From: Ureibacillus manganicus DSM 26584
GTDB lineage: Bacteria; Bacillota; Bacilli; Bacillales_A; Planococcaceae
DNA: 33,474 nt
Reading direction: 5' to 3'
NCBI RefSeq assembly: GCF_000772945.1
Contig: NZ_JPVN01000032.1
Coordinates: forward strand, 1-33,474
Numbering within the stretch: position 1 is the first letter of the stretch; the number at the start of each line of letters is the position of its first letter. Position numbers and translations under genes: made by a program. A model generated the notes under the pieces. That model was not told where the DNA came from. It saw nothing but the letters and a program-made list of their open reading frames with translations, and did not search any database. Of this stretch, positions 25,177 through 33,470 are shown in pieces.

Positions 25177-26490
25177 ATGAAGTTTATGACTAAGGTCGCA
25201 AATACAATCATGGAAAGATACTTACCAGATCCTTATATCTTTGTTGCAATCTTAACTGTACTCGTTTTATTTCTAGGTGTTGTTTTAACCCCATCCACAC
25301 CATTAGATATGGTTGTTCATTGGGGGAATGGATTTTGGGGGATATTAGCATTTACAATGCAAATGGTTGTTGTATTAGCTGCTGGGCATGTTTTAGCAAA
25401 TAGCCCTGTCTTTAAAAAGTTATTATCATTTTCTGCTAGTAAATTAACAAAACCAAGCACTGCTATTATAGTTGTTACATTTGTATCTTTACTTGCTAGT
25501 TGGATTAACTGGGGCTTTGGACTAGTTATTGGTGCACTATTTGCGAAAGAAATTGCACGACATGTGAAAAAAGTAGATTACCGATTATTAATTGCTAGTG
25601 CTTACTCAGGTTTTATTGTTTGGCATGGGGGCTTAGCAGGATCGATTCCATTAACGATTGCAACAAGTGGACATTTTTACGAAGATTTGGTTGGTGTAAT
25701 CCCAACAACTTCTACAATTTTTACTCCATATAACTTATTCATCGTGATCGTCATAGGAATTACTTTACCATTCTTTAACCGATTCATGATGCCAAAAGAG
25801 GAAGATGTCGTTGAAGTAGATCCGAAACTATTAGTCGAGGAAGAACAAAAGTTTCCTCCTGCTGAAAGAACATTTGCTTCTTGGTCAGAAAGAAGTTACG
25901 TATTAACAATTTTAATTGGCCTTATTGGAGTAACTTATTTAATTTATCACTTTGCAACAAAAGGCTTTGCTTTAGATTTAAATATTGTAAATACAATCTT
26001 CATCATATCAGGTATAATCCTTCACGGTACGCCACAACGTTTCTTAGCTGCTGTACAAAATGCTATTAAAACAACTGGGGGAATTGTTTTCCAATTCCCG
26101 TTTTATGCAGGTATTATGGGCATGATGACGGCATCAGGCTTAGCAGTAGTCTTTTCACAATGGTTTATAGCAATATCAAATGATTTCACCTTCTACTTAT
26201 TTACATTCTACTCAGCTGGATTGGTAAACTTCTTCGTACCTTCAGGTGGCGGCCAATGGACTGTACAAGCACCTGTAATGATTGAAGCTGCTCAAGCAAT
26301 TGGTGCAGATTATGCAAAAACAGCGATGGCCATTGCATGGGGGGATGCTTGGACAAATATGATCCAACCATTCTGGGCGCTTCCAGCTCTTGCAATTGCT
26401 GGTTTAAGAGCAAGAGATATTATGGGGTTCTGTTTATTTGTACTAATCTTTACAGGAGTCATTATTAGTATAGGTTTCTTATTCTTCTAG
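25177..26490 (+). CDS. Short-chain fatty acid transporter, AtoE family
   Basis: 437 residues with about ten to twelve membrane helices. The family pattern is clear: YLPDPYIFVAILTVLVLFLG near the start, VVHWGNGFWGILAFTMQM, LASWINWGFGLVIGALFAKEIAR, YSGFIVWHGGLAGSIPL, and the C-terminal FFVPSGGGQWTVQAPVM and AWGDAWTNMIQPFWALPAL. AtoE-type proteins import short-chain fatty acids or acetoacetate. The divergent CoA-transferase pair would activate the substrate, so the three genes probably form one catabolic module. AAGGGGG precedes the ATG. Confidence 0.92.
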   Translation: MKFMTKVANTIMERYLPDPYIFVAILTVLVLFLGVVLTPSTPLDMVVHWGNGFWGILAFTMQMVVVLAAGHVLANSPVFKKLLSFSASKLTKPSTAIIVVTFVSLLASWINWGFGLVIGALFAKEIARHVKKVDYRLLIASAYSGFIVWHGGLAGSIPLTIATSGHFYEDLVGVIPTTSTIFTPYNLFIVIVIGITLPFFNRFMMPKEEDVVEVDPKLLVEEEQKFPPAERTFASWSERSYVLTILIGLIGVTYLIYHFATKGFALDLNIVNTIFIISGIILHGTPQRFLAAVQNAIKTTGGIVFQFPFYAGIMGMMTASGLAVVFSQWFIAISNDFTFYLFTFYSAGLVNFFVPSGGGQWTVQAPVMIEAAQAIGADYAKTAMAIAWGDAWTNMIQPFWALPALAIAGLRARDIMGFCLFVLIFTGVIISIGFLFF

Positions 26491-26507
26491 ATAGGTTTTT
26501 ATGAATG

Positions 26508-26539
26508 AAAGCATACTGCAGAGCGCGGTATGCTTTTTT
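26508..26539 (+). terminator. Terminator after the AtoE-type transporter
   Basis: AAAGCATAC (26508-26516) pairs with GTATGCTTT (26528-26536), with an inner GC/GC pair, followed by a T-run. Confidence 0.88.
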
Positions 26540-26640
26540 ATTGTTCGTACATTTCTTGGTCTTGCTTAATATTGAAGTGAAAAAATGGTTAGACTCTTAC
26601 TAAAATAATTGCTATTAGGGTTTAAGAAAGGGAGATTGTT

Positions 26641-27737
26641 TTGGGTATTATTGATCGAGTCAAATTTGACGGGCTAAAATCACGAGACTGGTTAGTTTAT
26701 AAATATCCAAATGAAAAGATTATTATCGGGTCACAACTTATTGTAAATGAAGGGCAAGTAGCTATTTTTGTAAAGGGTGGCCAAATATATGATTTGTTCT
26801 ATCCAGGTACGTATTGGCTTTCAACAAACAACCTTCCTATATTAAGCAATGTACTCAATCTATTTTATGGAAATAAAACTCCCTTTAGTTCTGAAATTTA
26901 CTTCATCAATCTAGCTACCAAATTAGATATATATTGGGGTACACCCGATCCGATCCAATTCAAATCATTGATCCAAAATATCATATAAGGCTACGAATTC
27001 GATCCTACGGGCAATTAGCTTTACGATTGGAAGACCCCTTATTGTTTTTTAAGGAAATCATCGTTTCCCTTCATAAAGATGACATAGTTGATTACGATAA
27101 AGTACAAGATTATTTTAAGGGCATGTTAATCACAAACATTAAAACGTCATTAGCGAACAAAATGATAAAAGAAAAAATATCTGCCCTTGATATTACTGCA
27201 GAAATTCCAAGCATTACAAATGATTTAAAACTAAAGATTGCTGAAGAATTTAAATTATTTGGTTTTGAATTAATTAACTTCCATATACAATCCATCAACT
27301 TTCCAGATGAAGATTTTGACCAGATCAACGTTATTTTAAAGGAAATTGCCCAAATGGAGATGTTGGGAGAAGAACGTTATGAGAAAAAGCGAAGTTATGA
27401 TATCTATGAAAAGGCTGCGTCAAATTATGATCCTAAAAGTACATTTCATACGCAGCTAGACAAAAGAATATTAAAAAGTTCACATACAAAATTCTGTCCT
27501 TCTTGCAATGGGACAATCCCTTCTACAAGTAAGTACTGTTTTTTATGTGGTGTGAAAATAGATACAAAAATCAAATGCCCATCTTGTAATTATGAAAATG
27601 AGGGGAACTCAAAATTTTGCTCAATCTGTGGTACAGATTTAACAAAACGAATTTGCCAGTGTGGTAATGAATTACAATCCAATGACCAATTTTGTCCTTA
27701 TTGTGGAAAGAAAGTAGATAAATCTGTTACTGAATAA
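26641..27737 (+). pseudogene. SPFH-domain/zinc-ribbon protein (YdjI-like), frameshifted by a 5-bp duplication
   Basis: Two overlapping reading frames encode one protein of about 363 residues. The first part (TTG start, GGGAG six bases upstream) runs to WGTPDPIQ and stops at 26988. The rest continues in another frame from DPIQIIDPKYHIRLR to 27737. At 26946-26955 the sequence CGATC is present twice in tandem. Removing one copy joins the frames perfectly as WGTPDPIQIIDPKYH. Layout if intact: an SPFH/Band-7-like domain (about 15-240), then three zinc ribbons (CPSC/CFLC, CPSC/CSIC, CQC/CPYC). Relatives such as B. subtilis YdjI are linked to PspA/envelope-stress proteins. It could be a real loss, a slippage-reversible variant or a sequencing error. 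The remaining sequence shows no further damage, so the event looks recent. Confidence 0.85.
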
Positions 27738-27754
27738 GTATGGGGGGAATAGCA

Positions 27755-28192
27755 TTGAAAAACAATAAATGTTCACAATGCGGCGCTCCTAGAGATCCAA
27801 ATGCGCCTCAATGTAAATACTGCGGTGAGAAATTCGCCACCACAACACCAAATTTTAAAATTAGTGCACAAGATAACATATCACCAACATACGTCCAACC
27901 ATCTTACCCTCAGTATCAAAATCATGGTAGACAAATGATTGGAATTCAACCTTATTGGCCAATTAAAAATAAAACTGTAGCTGGATTATTAGGTATCTTT
28001 CTTGGTGGTTTTGGTATCCATAAATTCTATTTAGGTAAACCGGCTTCTGGGATTCTTTACTTAGTATTTTGTTGGACTTATATACCTGCTATTGTTGGCT
28101 TTTTTGAGGGTATTGTTTACATTGCTTCAAACAATCAGACTTTCCAAATGAAACATAAAGTTCGATTAAATGAATATACCGATTATCATTAA
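27755..28192 (+). CDS. Zinc-ribbon and TM2 domain protein
   Basis: About 145 residues from the TTG at 27755, seven bases after a G6 ribosome site. The ATG at 27740 overlaps that site and is rejected. An N-terminal zinc ribbon (CSQCG and CKYCG, about 6-24) is followed by a disordered Pro/Gln/Tyr linker. A TM2 domain follows (about 75-130): KTVAGLLGIFLGGFGIHKFYLGK, then a second helix ending in a G-F-F-E-G-I region with the typical short turn. TM2 proteins are small membrane proteins of unknown function. It follows the broken SPFH/zinc-ribbon gene after 17 bp, so the pair is probably one operon, and the shared zinc ribbons suggest a shared partner. Confidence 0.85.
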   Translation: MKNNKCSQCGAPRDPNAPQCKYCGEKFATTTPNFKISAQDNISPTYVQPSYPQYQNHGRQMIGIQPYWPIKNKTVAGLLGIFLGGFGIHKFYLGKPASGILYLVFCWTYIPAIVGFFEGIVYIASNNQTFQMKHKVRLNEYTDYH

Positions 28193-28209
28193 CTGTCATA
28201 GATAATAAT

Positions 28210-28250
28210 AAAAGGAGCCAAGGCAAATTAAATAGCCATAGCTCCTTTTT
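28210..28250. terminator. Bidirectional terminator between the TM2 gene and serS
   Basis: AAAAGGAGC (28210-28218) pairs with GCTCCTTTT (28241-28249), with an inner GGC/GCC. There are T-runs on the plus strand and a T-rich tail on the minus strand; it lies between convergent genes. Confidence 0.85.
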
Positions 28251-28254
28251 TTCT

Positions 28255-29541
28255 TTATTTTGTTGGTACTGAAATAACTTCTTTCCCACCCATGTACGGA
28301 CGTAATACTTCTGGTATTACTACTGATCCATCAGGTTGTTGGAAGTTTTCTAAGATGGCTGCAACTGTACGCCCAATAGCAAGACCTGAACCGTTTAATG
28401 TGTGTACATACTCTGGTTTTGCTCCTTGCTCACGACGGAATCGGATATTTGCACGACGAGCCTGGAAATCTTCAAAGTTTGAACAAGAAGAAATTTCGCG
28501 ATACATACTTTGTGTAGGCATCCAAACTTCTAAATCGTACTTTTTCGCAGCAGTAAATCCAAGATCAGCTGTACACATTAATAATTTACGGTAAGGTAAT
28601 CCTAATAATTGAAGAACTTTTTCAGCATGACCAGTTAATTTTTCAAGTTCATCGTATGATTCCTCTGGTTTTACAAATCTCACTAACTCAACTTTGTTGA
28701 ATTGGTGTTGGCGAATTAGTCCGCGCGTATCACGGCCTGCTGACCCTGCTTCAGAACGGAAACATGCACTGTAAGCTGCAAATCCTTTAGGAAGGATTTC
28801 ACTATCAAGAATCTCATCGCGGTAGAAGTTTGTTACTGGTACTTCTGCTGTCGGGATCATGAAGTAATCTGTATCAGCTAGTTTAAATACATCTTCTTCG
28901 AATTTTGGTAACTGTCCTGTACCAGTTAGGCTGTCGCGGTTTACGATCACCGGTGGTAGCATTTCTTCATAGCCATGTTCTTCAGCATGTAAATCCATCA
29001 TAAAGCTCATTAATGCACGCTCAAGCCTTGCTCCTAAACCACGGTAAAATACAAAACGACTTCCTGTTACTTTTCCAGCCCGTTCAAAGTCAACAATCTT
29101 TAAGTCTGTCGCTAAATCCCAATGAGGTTTTGCTTCAAAATCGAAGTTTGGAAGTTCTCCCCACTTTAGTACTTCAACATTATCATCTTCTGTTGTACCA
29201 ACTGGAACAGATTCATGAGGTAGGTTTGGTAAACGCATCATCATATACTCAAACTTGTCTTCTACTTCACGTAGCTCGTTATCAAGTTGCTTGATTTCGT
29301 CTCCTACTTCACGCATTCGAGCGATTACTTCATCTGCATTTTCCTTGTTACGTTTCATTTGAGAAATTTGTTCTGATACTTTATTTCGCTCTGCTTTTAG
29401 TACTTCTGTTTTTGCAATTAACTCACGACGTTTTGCATCAAGAGTTTCAAATTCATCAATATTACCTAAGTCTTCATTACGTGTAAGTAAAACTCTTTTT
29501 ACATCTTCATAATTTTCGCGTACGCGTTTAATATCTAACAT
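28255..29541 (-). CDS. serS: Serine--tRNA ligase
   Basis: 428 residues, class II synthetase charging tRNA-Ser (and tRNA-Sec where present). An N-terminal antiparallel coiled-coil arm (about 27-105, rich in Lys/Glu/Arg) contacts the long variable arm of tRNA-Ser. The catalytic domain has motif 2, [25 protein letters not shown], and motif 3, [16 protein letters not shown]. The ATG has a GGAGGAGAA site. Expression is controlled by the T-box leader directly upstream, so it should be induced when uncharged tRNA-Ser accumulates. Confidence 0.98.
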   Translation of the reverse strand: MLDIKRVRENYEDVKRVLLTRNEDLGNIDEFETLDAKRRELIAKTEVLKAERNKVSEQISQMKRNKENADEVIARMREVGDEIKQLDNELREVEDKFEYMMMRLPNLPHESVPVGTTEDDNVEVLKWGELPNFDFEAKPHWDLATDLKIVDFERAGKVTGSRFVFYRGLGARLERALMSFMMDLHAEEHGYEEMLPPVIVNRDSLTGTGQLPKFEEDVFKLADTDYFMIPTAEVPVTNFYRDEILDSEILPKGFAAYSACFRSEAGSAGRDTRGLIRQHQFNKVELVRFVKPEESYDELEKLTGHAEKVLQLLGLPYRKLLMCTADLGFTAAKKYDLEVWMPTQSMYREISSCSNFEDFQARRANIRFRREQGAKPEYVHTLNGSGLAIGRTVAAILENFQQPDGSVVIPEVLRPYMGGKEVISVPTK

Positions 29542-29598
29542 GTCATTTTCTCCTCCGATTTTTTTTAATCTTTTTAAACTTCCCTTGCGAATAAATAC

Positions 29599-29849
29599 AA
29601 AAAAGCCCCCATCCCCAAAAAGGGACGAGAGCTACCCGCGTTGCCACCCTAATTGATTAGACAGAATACGTCTAATCCACTTATCTAATAACGGCTTTTC
29701 AACCGGCTCAAGCTTACTACTAATTCAGCAAGGCATCTCAAGGACGGATTCACAAGTGCTTTTATCAGCTTCCACCAACCGCTGACTCTCTAAAAAAAAC
29801 AAACCTTGTTACTACTTCCTATCATCGAATTTTAGTATTCATTCATTGT
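29599..29849 (-). promoter_or_regulatory. Serine T-box riboswitch of serS
   Basis: The minus strand contains the T-box core AGGGTGGCAACGCGGGT (29650-29634). Its TGGC bulge complements the GCCA end (discriminator G plus CCA) of tRNA-Ser. A terminator follows: an 11-bp stem with G-U pairs, 29632-29605, then a T6 run 29604-29599. Upstream, the stem I features AGAGAGTCAGCGGTTGGTGGA (29794-29774) and GAATCCGTCC (about 29751-29742) are present. The TCC at 29748-29746 is the likely specifier, a serine codon read by tRNA-Ser(GGA). A nearby TCC at 29744-29742 makes the exact triplet less certain. This leader fills the gap between serS and the divergent regulator. Confidence 0.92.
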
Positions 29850-29855
29850 AACCAT

Positions 29856-29884
29856 ACTTTACTATATGATTTTTTCTTTTGCAA
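29856..29884 (-). promoter_or_regulatory. Possible serS leader promoter
   Basis: On the minus strand TTGCAA (29884-29879), a 17-bp spacer and TAAAGT (29861-29856), placed suitably upstream of the T-box leader. The -10 is a moderate match. Confidence 0.4.
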
Positions 29885-30002
29885 GGGATGTTTGTATGAA
29901 TTTATCATTGTTAACAATTCCTTTACTTTTAGTATAATAATAATTGACCATATTATACAGTTAATTTATTCATTTTTTAAAAGGTCAGTTAGGACGATAA
30001 TT

Positions 30003-31421
30003 ATGGACATGCTTATTTTTGAACTTGAAAGAAATTCAGAAAAACCACTATATGAACAACTATATTTAGGAATAAAAAATGCAATTATTTCTAAACGAAT
30101 TGAGGTTGGGACAAAACTTCCCTCAAAGCGAAAACTGGCTGATTTTTTGAATATAAGCCAAACAACGATAGAAATTGCCTATGCGCAATTATTAGCTGAA
30201 GGATATATTGCATCTGTACCGCGTGTTGGCTACTTTGTAGAAACAATTGATGATTTGCCGTATGTTGAGAAGGCAACTAAGATTGAATCTATTCAGCCAG
30301 TCTTAAAACAGTCATTTCGCATTGATTTTCATCCTGGAACAATTGATTTAGACGGATTTCCGTTTTCTACATGGAGGAAATATGCAAAAATATTATTCGA
30401 TGAGCAGTATAAAGAACTTTTACTCACTGGACATCCACAAGGAGAAGAAGAACTTCGTACAGAGATTTCAAAATATCTATTTCAATCACGTGGGGTTATT
30501 ACAAGCCCTGAACAAATCGTTATAGGATCTGGTACAGAACAACTGCTACCAATGATTATTCGACTTTTTGATCATATAGATGGATATGCTATTGAAAACC
30601 CTGGATATAAGACTGTAAATCGTATTTTAAAGCAAAATGGACGAGCTGTGTTTCCCATTACAGTTGATGAGGAAGGTATGCAAATAAGTGATTTGGAACA
30701 AACAACTGCTAATATTGTTTATGTAACCCCATCCCATCAATTCCCTACTGGTGCTGTCCTTTCTGCAACAAGGAGATCCCAATTATTAAACTGGGCGGCA
30801 CTACAGGAAAATCGCTATATTATTGAAGATGATTACGACTCTGAATTTAGATATTTAGGTAAACCTATCTCGTCTCTGCAAGGGTTAGATAAAAATGAAA
30901 AGGTAATTTATATGAGTACCTTTACAAAATCTCTAATGCCTTCCTTACGTGTTGCCTATTTTGTGTTACCTAAATCTTTATTATCTAAATATAATAAAAC
31001 CTTCACTTATTACAACGCGACTGTTCCAAGATTTGACCAACACATATTGGCTAACTTTATGAAAGATGGTCATTTTGCAAAGCATTTAAATCGAATGCGA
31101 AAAATCTATAAGAAAAAACACGACCATATGACAGAGATTATTGAAGCAAATTATCCTTCGATTTCAATTTCAGGAGAGCATACAGGCATGAACATTTTAA
31201 TTTCTTTTTCACATCATTTATCTGAAATTGAGTTAAAAGAAATGGCTGCAAAAAAGGGAATTGGAGTATATGCGATTTCAGATTATATGGTTAAACAAGT
31301 AGAAAGTACCGAGCCAAAATTCCTTTTAGGCTTTGGTGGTCTAAGTTTGGATGAAATTGAACAAGCAATTCATGAATTAATGCAAATTTGGGGAATTACT
31401 AGAGCCAATCCATCAAATTAG
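30003..31421 (+). CDS. MocR/PdxR-type transcriptional regulator (GntR wing helix + aminotransferase-like domain)
   Basis: About 472 residues from the ATG at 30003, eight bases after AGGA. The frame is open back to a TTG at 29892, but the extra hydrophobic 37 residues are not part of the family. The N-terminal GntR winged helix (about 11-80) has PLYEQLYLGIKNAIISKRIEVGTKLPSKRKLADFLNIS and the YFVE wing. After a linker comes a fold-type-I PLP domain: GSGTEQ (175-180), ENPGY (198-202), VTPSHQFPTG (241-250), EDDYDSEF (275-282) and PLP-lysine Lys309 in STFTKSLMPSLR. Such regulators bind PLP and control vitamin B6, GABA or other amine genes, usually a divergent gene. Here the divergent gene is serS, under T-box control, so the target may be elsewhere. 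Confidence 0.88.
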   Translation: MDMLIFELERNSEKPLYEQLYLGIKNAIISKRIEVGTKLPSKRKLADFLNISQTTIEIAYAQLLAEGYIASVPRVGYFVETIDDLPYVEKATKIESIQPVLKQSFRIDFHPGTIDLDGFPFSTWRKYAKILFDEQYKELLLTGHPQGEEELRTEISKYLFQSRGVITSPEQIVIGSGTEQLLPMIIRLFDHIDGYAIENPGYKTVNRILKQNGRAVFPITVDEEGMQISDLEQTTANIVYVTPSHQFPTGAVLSATRRSQLLNWAALQENRYIIEDDYDSEFRYLGKPISSLQGLDKNEKVIYMSTFTKSLMPSLRVAYFVLPKSLLSKYNKTFTYYNATVPRFDQHILANFMKDGHFAKHLNRMRKIYKKKHDHMTEIIEANYPSISISGEHTGMNILISFSHHLSEIELKEMAAKKGIGVYAISDYMVKQVESTEPKFLLGFGGLSLDEIEQAIHELMQIWGITRANPSN

Positions 31422-31430
31422 GATTGGCTC
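31402..31430. terminator. Hairpin between convergent mocR-type gene and asnO
   Basis: GAGCCAATCC (31402-31411) and GGATTGGCTC (31421-31430) form a perfect 10-bp stem with a 9-base loop. It covers the stop codon of the regulator and ends 4 bp before the asnO stop. There is no T-run on either strand, so it is a weak terminator or a transcript-end stabiliser. Confidence 0.5.
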
Positions 31431-31434
31431 ATCA

Positions 31435-33273
31435 TTAAGACTCGATAAGGTTTATATTATAATGATCAAACCATACATGTATTTGAGCTAAATATGCTAA
31501 CAGCTGAGGGCCAGCCATTAGCTGACCAAACCAAGGAACTTTAAAGGAAGCCCCTTTTGATTCAACTAATTCATGTAATTGATTAGCATCAAATAATTCA
31601 TGAAGAATTGAATTTCTATTTTTGAGTAATTCCATTAGCCATAATTGAACACCTTCTGTATATGCTGGATGATACGTTTTTGGATAAGGATTTTTTTTGC
31701 GATACAATACTTCATCGGGTAGAATGCCTTCCATCGCTTTTCTTAAAATACCCTTTTCCTTATTACCCACATTTTTCATTTCCCAAGGAATATTCCACGC
31801 ATATTCTACGATTCGATGATCTGCAAAGGGAACGCGTACTTCAAGACTTGCACCCATACTCATCCGATCTTTTCGCTCAAGTAATGTCGCCATAAACCAT
31901 TTCATATTCAAGTAGAATAGTTCTCTTCTTTTTGTTTCTTCTACACTCTCACCATATAATTTCGGCGTCTCACTAGTTGTATTTTCGTATTTACTAAGTA
32001 TATATTCAGGTATATTCAATTTTTGTTGCCATTTTTCTTGTAAGAACATATTCCGTTCATTTGAAGATCGCATCCAAGGAAAACCTTCAATTTGTGGGCC
32101 AAAGAACCAAGGATATCCTCCAAATATCTCATCGGCGCATTCTCCAGAAAGAGAAACTGTGAAGTTTTTTTTAATTTGTTTACAGAACCAAAGGAGTGAT
32201 GAATCAACATCCGCCATACCTGGTAAGTCACGGACATGGACAGCTTCTATTAAATTATCTATAAGTGTCTTTTGGGATATAATCGATGAATGATGTGTTG
32301 TATTATAGAGGTCAGTCATTTTTTGAATCCAGAATCCATCAGTGGAAGTTTGGAAGTCATTTGAAGCAAAGAACTTTTCATTATCTTCATAATCAATAGA
32401 ATAAGTATGAAGCCTTTTACCTTCAGATTCATATTTCTTTGCGGCAATTGCCGTAATAATACTAGAGTCAAGACCTCCTGAAAGGAAAGTACATAAAGGA
32501 ACATCGGATACTAGCTGTCTTTCAATTGCATCGGTAACGAGAAAGCGTACATGTTCAATGGTTTCATCAAGTGTTTCTGTATGTTCTTTACTTTCAACAT
32601 TCCAATATTGCCATATTTTTAGCCCATTTCGACTAAATTGTAATGCATGGCCTGGTTTTAATTCACTAATACCTTTAAATACCCCATTTCCTGGCGTTCT
32701 TGATGGACCTAAGCCTAATATTTCAGCTAAACCTTCATAACTTAGTTCACCATTCATTTTGGGATGAGCTAATATTGCCTTTATTTCCGAACTAAATAGT
32801 AAGCCACCTTCTACCTCTGCATAAAAAAGCGGTTTTACCCCTAAACGATCACGGAATGTCGTTAATGTTTCGTTGCTTTCATCCCAAATCCCAAAGGCAA
32901 AAATACCATTCAAATGATTTACACATTGTTCTTTCCATTCAATAAAAGAAGTTAATAGTACTTCTGTATCCGAATGTGTAGCAAAGTTATAACCCCTAGC
33001 TAGAAGTTCCTTACGTATATCTTCTGTATTATATAATTCTCCATTATATATAATTGTAAAATTTGAATCTTCTTTTGTTTTTGTCATTGGCTGTTTGCCG
33101 CCTTCTAAATCAATCACTGCTAATCTACGATGTCCTAACAATGCGTGACTACTACTAAATATTCTTCCATCGTCTGGACCTCGTTTTGATAGAGTTTCAG
33201 TCATAGCAGTTATAATCTTTTCTTTCCCGTGTAAAAGCTCTTTAAAACTTACCCAACCTGCGATTCCACACAT
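31435..33273 (-). CDS. asnO: Asparagine synthase (glutamine-hydrolysing), AsnO type
   Basis: 612 residues. Makes asparagine from aspartate, glutamine and ATP. The N-terminal Ntn glutaminase domain begins with nucleophile Cys2 (MCGIAGW), with RGPDD (31-35) and YNGELYN (76-82). The synthetase domain has the ATP-pyrophosphatase motif SGGLDSS (265-271) and SLSGECADEIFGGYPWF. Along its length it follows remembered B. subtilis AsnO (for example SRTPGNGVFKGI and HDRKDRMSMGASLEVRVPFADHR-type blocks) more closely than AsnB. B. subtilis AsnO is made during sporulation; whether that holds here cannot be told. GAGGAGAG lies about 11 bases before the ATG, slightly far. Confidence 0.93.
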   Translation of the reverse strand: MCGIAGWVSFKELLHGKEKIITAMTETLSKRGPDDGRIFSSSHALLGHRRLAVIDLEGGKQPMTKTKEDSNFTIIYNGELYNTEDIRKELLARGYNFATHSDTEVLLTSFIEWKEQCVNHLNGIFAFGIWDESNETLTTFRDRLGVKPLFYAEVEGGLLFSSEIKAILAHPKMNGELSYEGLAEILGLGPSRTPGNGVFKGISELKPGHALQFSRNGLKIWQYWNVESKEHTETLDETIEHVRFLVTDAIERQLVSDVPLCTFLSGGLDSSIITAIAAKKYESEGKRLHTYSIDYEDNEKFFASNDFQTSTDGFWIQKMTDLYNTTHHSSIISQKTLIDNLIEAVHVRDLPGMADVDSSLLWFCKQIKKNFTVSLSGECADEIFGGYPWFFGPQIEGFPWMRSSNERNMFLQEKWQQKLNIPEYILSKYENTTSETPKLYGESVEETKRRELFYLNMKWFMATLLERKDRMSMGASLEVRVPFADHRIVEYAWNIPWEMKNVGNKEKGILRKAMEGILPDEVLYRKKNPYPKTYHPAYTEGVQLWLMELLKNRNSILHELFDANQLHELVESKGASFKVPWFGQLMAGPQLLAYLAQIHVWFDHYNINLIES

Positions 33274-33342
33274 GAATCATCACTCTCCTCACCTTGTAAC
33301 TTATGTAAAAATGTTTTTTTTGGTGATATTGACTATCAAAAA

Positions 33343-33371
33343 ATTATAACCAGCTTCTAAATATCATTCAT
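33343..33371 (-). promoter_or_regulatory. Possible asnO promoter
   Basis: On the minus strand a perfect TATAAT (33348-33343) lies about 70 bp before the asnO ATG. At 17 bp the -35 position reads only ATGAAT (33371-33366). I saw no clear sigma-E-type -35/-10 pair. Confidence 0.35.
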
Positions 33372-33394
33372 GTGAACTTATCCTAAAAAATTGC

Positions 33395-33426
33395 AAAGAA
33401 AAAACACACAATAAAATTGTGTGTTT
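33395..33426 (-). terminator. Terminator for a minus-strand gene beyond the right edge
   Basis: AAACACACAAT (33402-33412) and ATTGTGTGTTT (33416-33426) form an 11-bp stem with a 3-base loop. On the minus strand it is followed by TTTTTTCTTT, so it would end transcription coming from outside the window before asnO. Confidence 0.75.
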
Positions 33427-33427
33427 C

Positions 33428-33470
33428 AGACTGTAGACAAACTCGAAAATTTCGAGTTTGCCTACAGTCT
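33428..33470. repeat. 43-bp near-perfect palindrome at the right edge
   Basis: AGACTGTAG (33428-33436) pairs with CTACAGTCT (33462-33470), then one mismatch (33437/33461), then CAAACTCGAAA (33438-33448) pairs with TTTCGAGTTTG (33450-33460) around a single central base. At least four T follow on the plus strand before the window ends. It may be a plus-strand terminator or a member of a dispersed palindromic repeat family. Confidence 0.7.

Noticed and set aside
29892-30002. N-terminal 37-residue hydrophobic extension of the MocR-type regulator
   Set aside because: TTG start without a ribosome site, sequence overlaps the promoter region, and family members begin at or near the ATG at 30003.
33274-33400. 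Riboswitch or T-box upstream of asnO
   Set aside because: No T-box core, no terminator with competing stem in the short leader; the hairpins further right belong to other transcripts.
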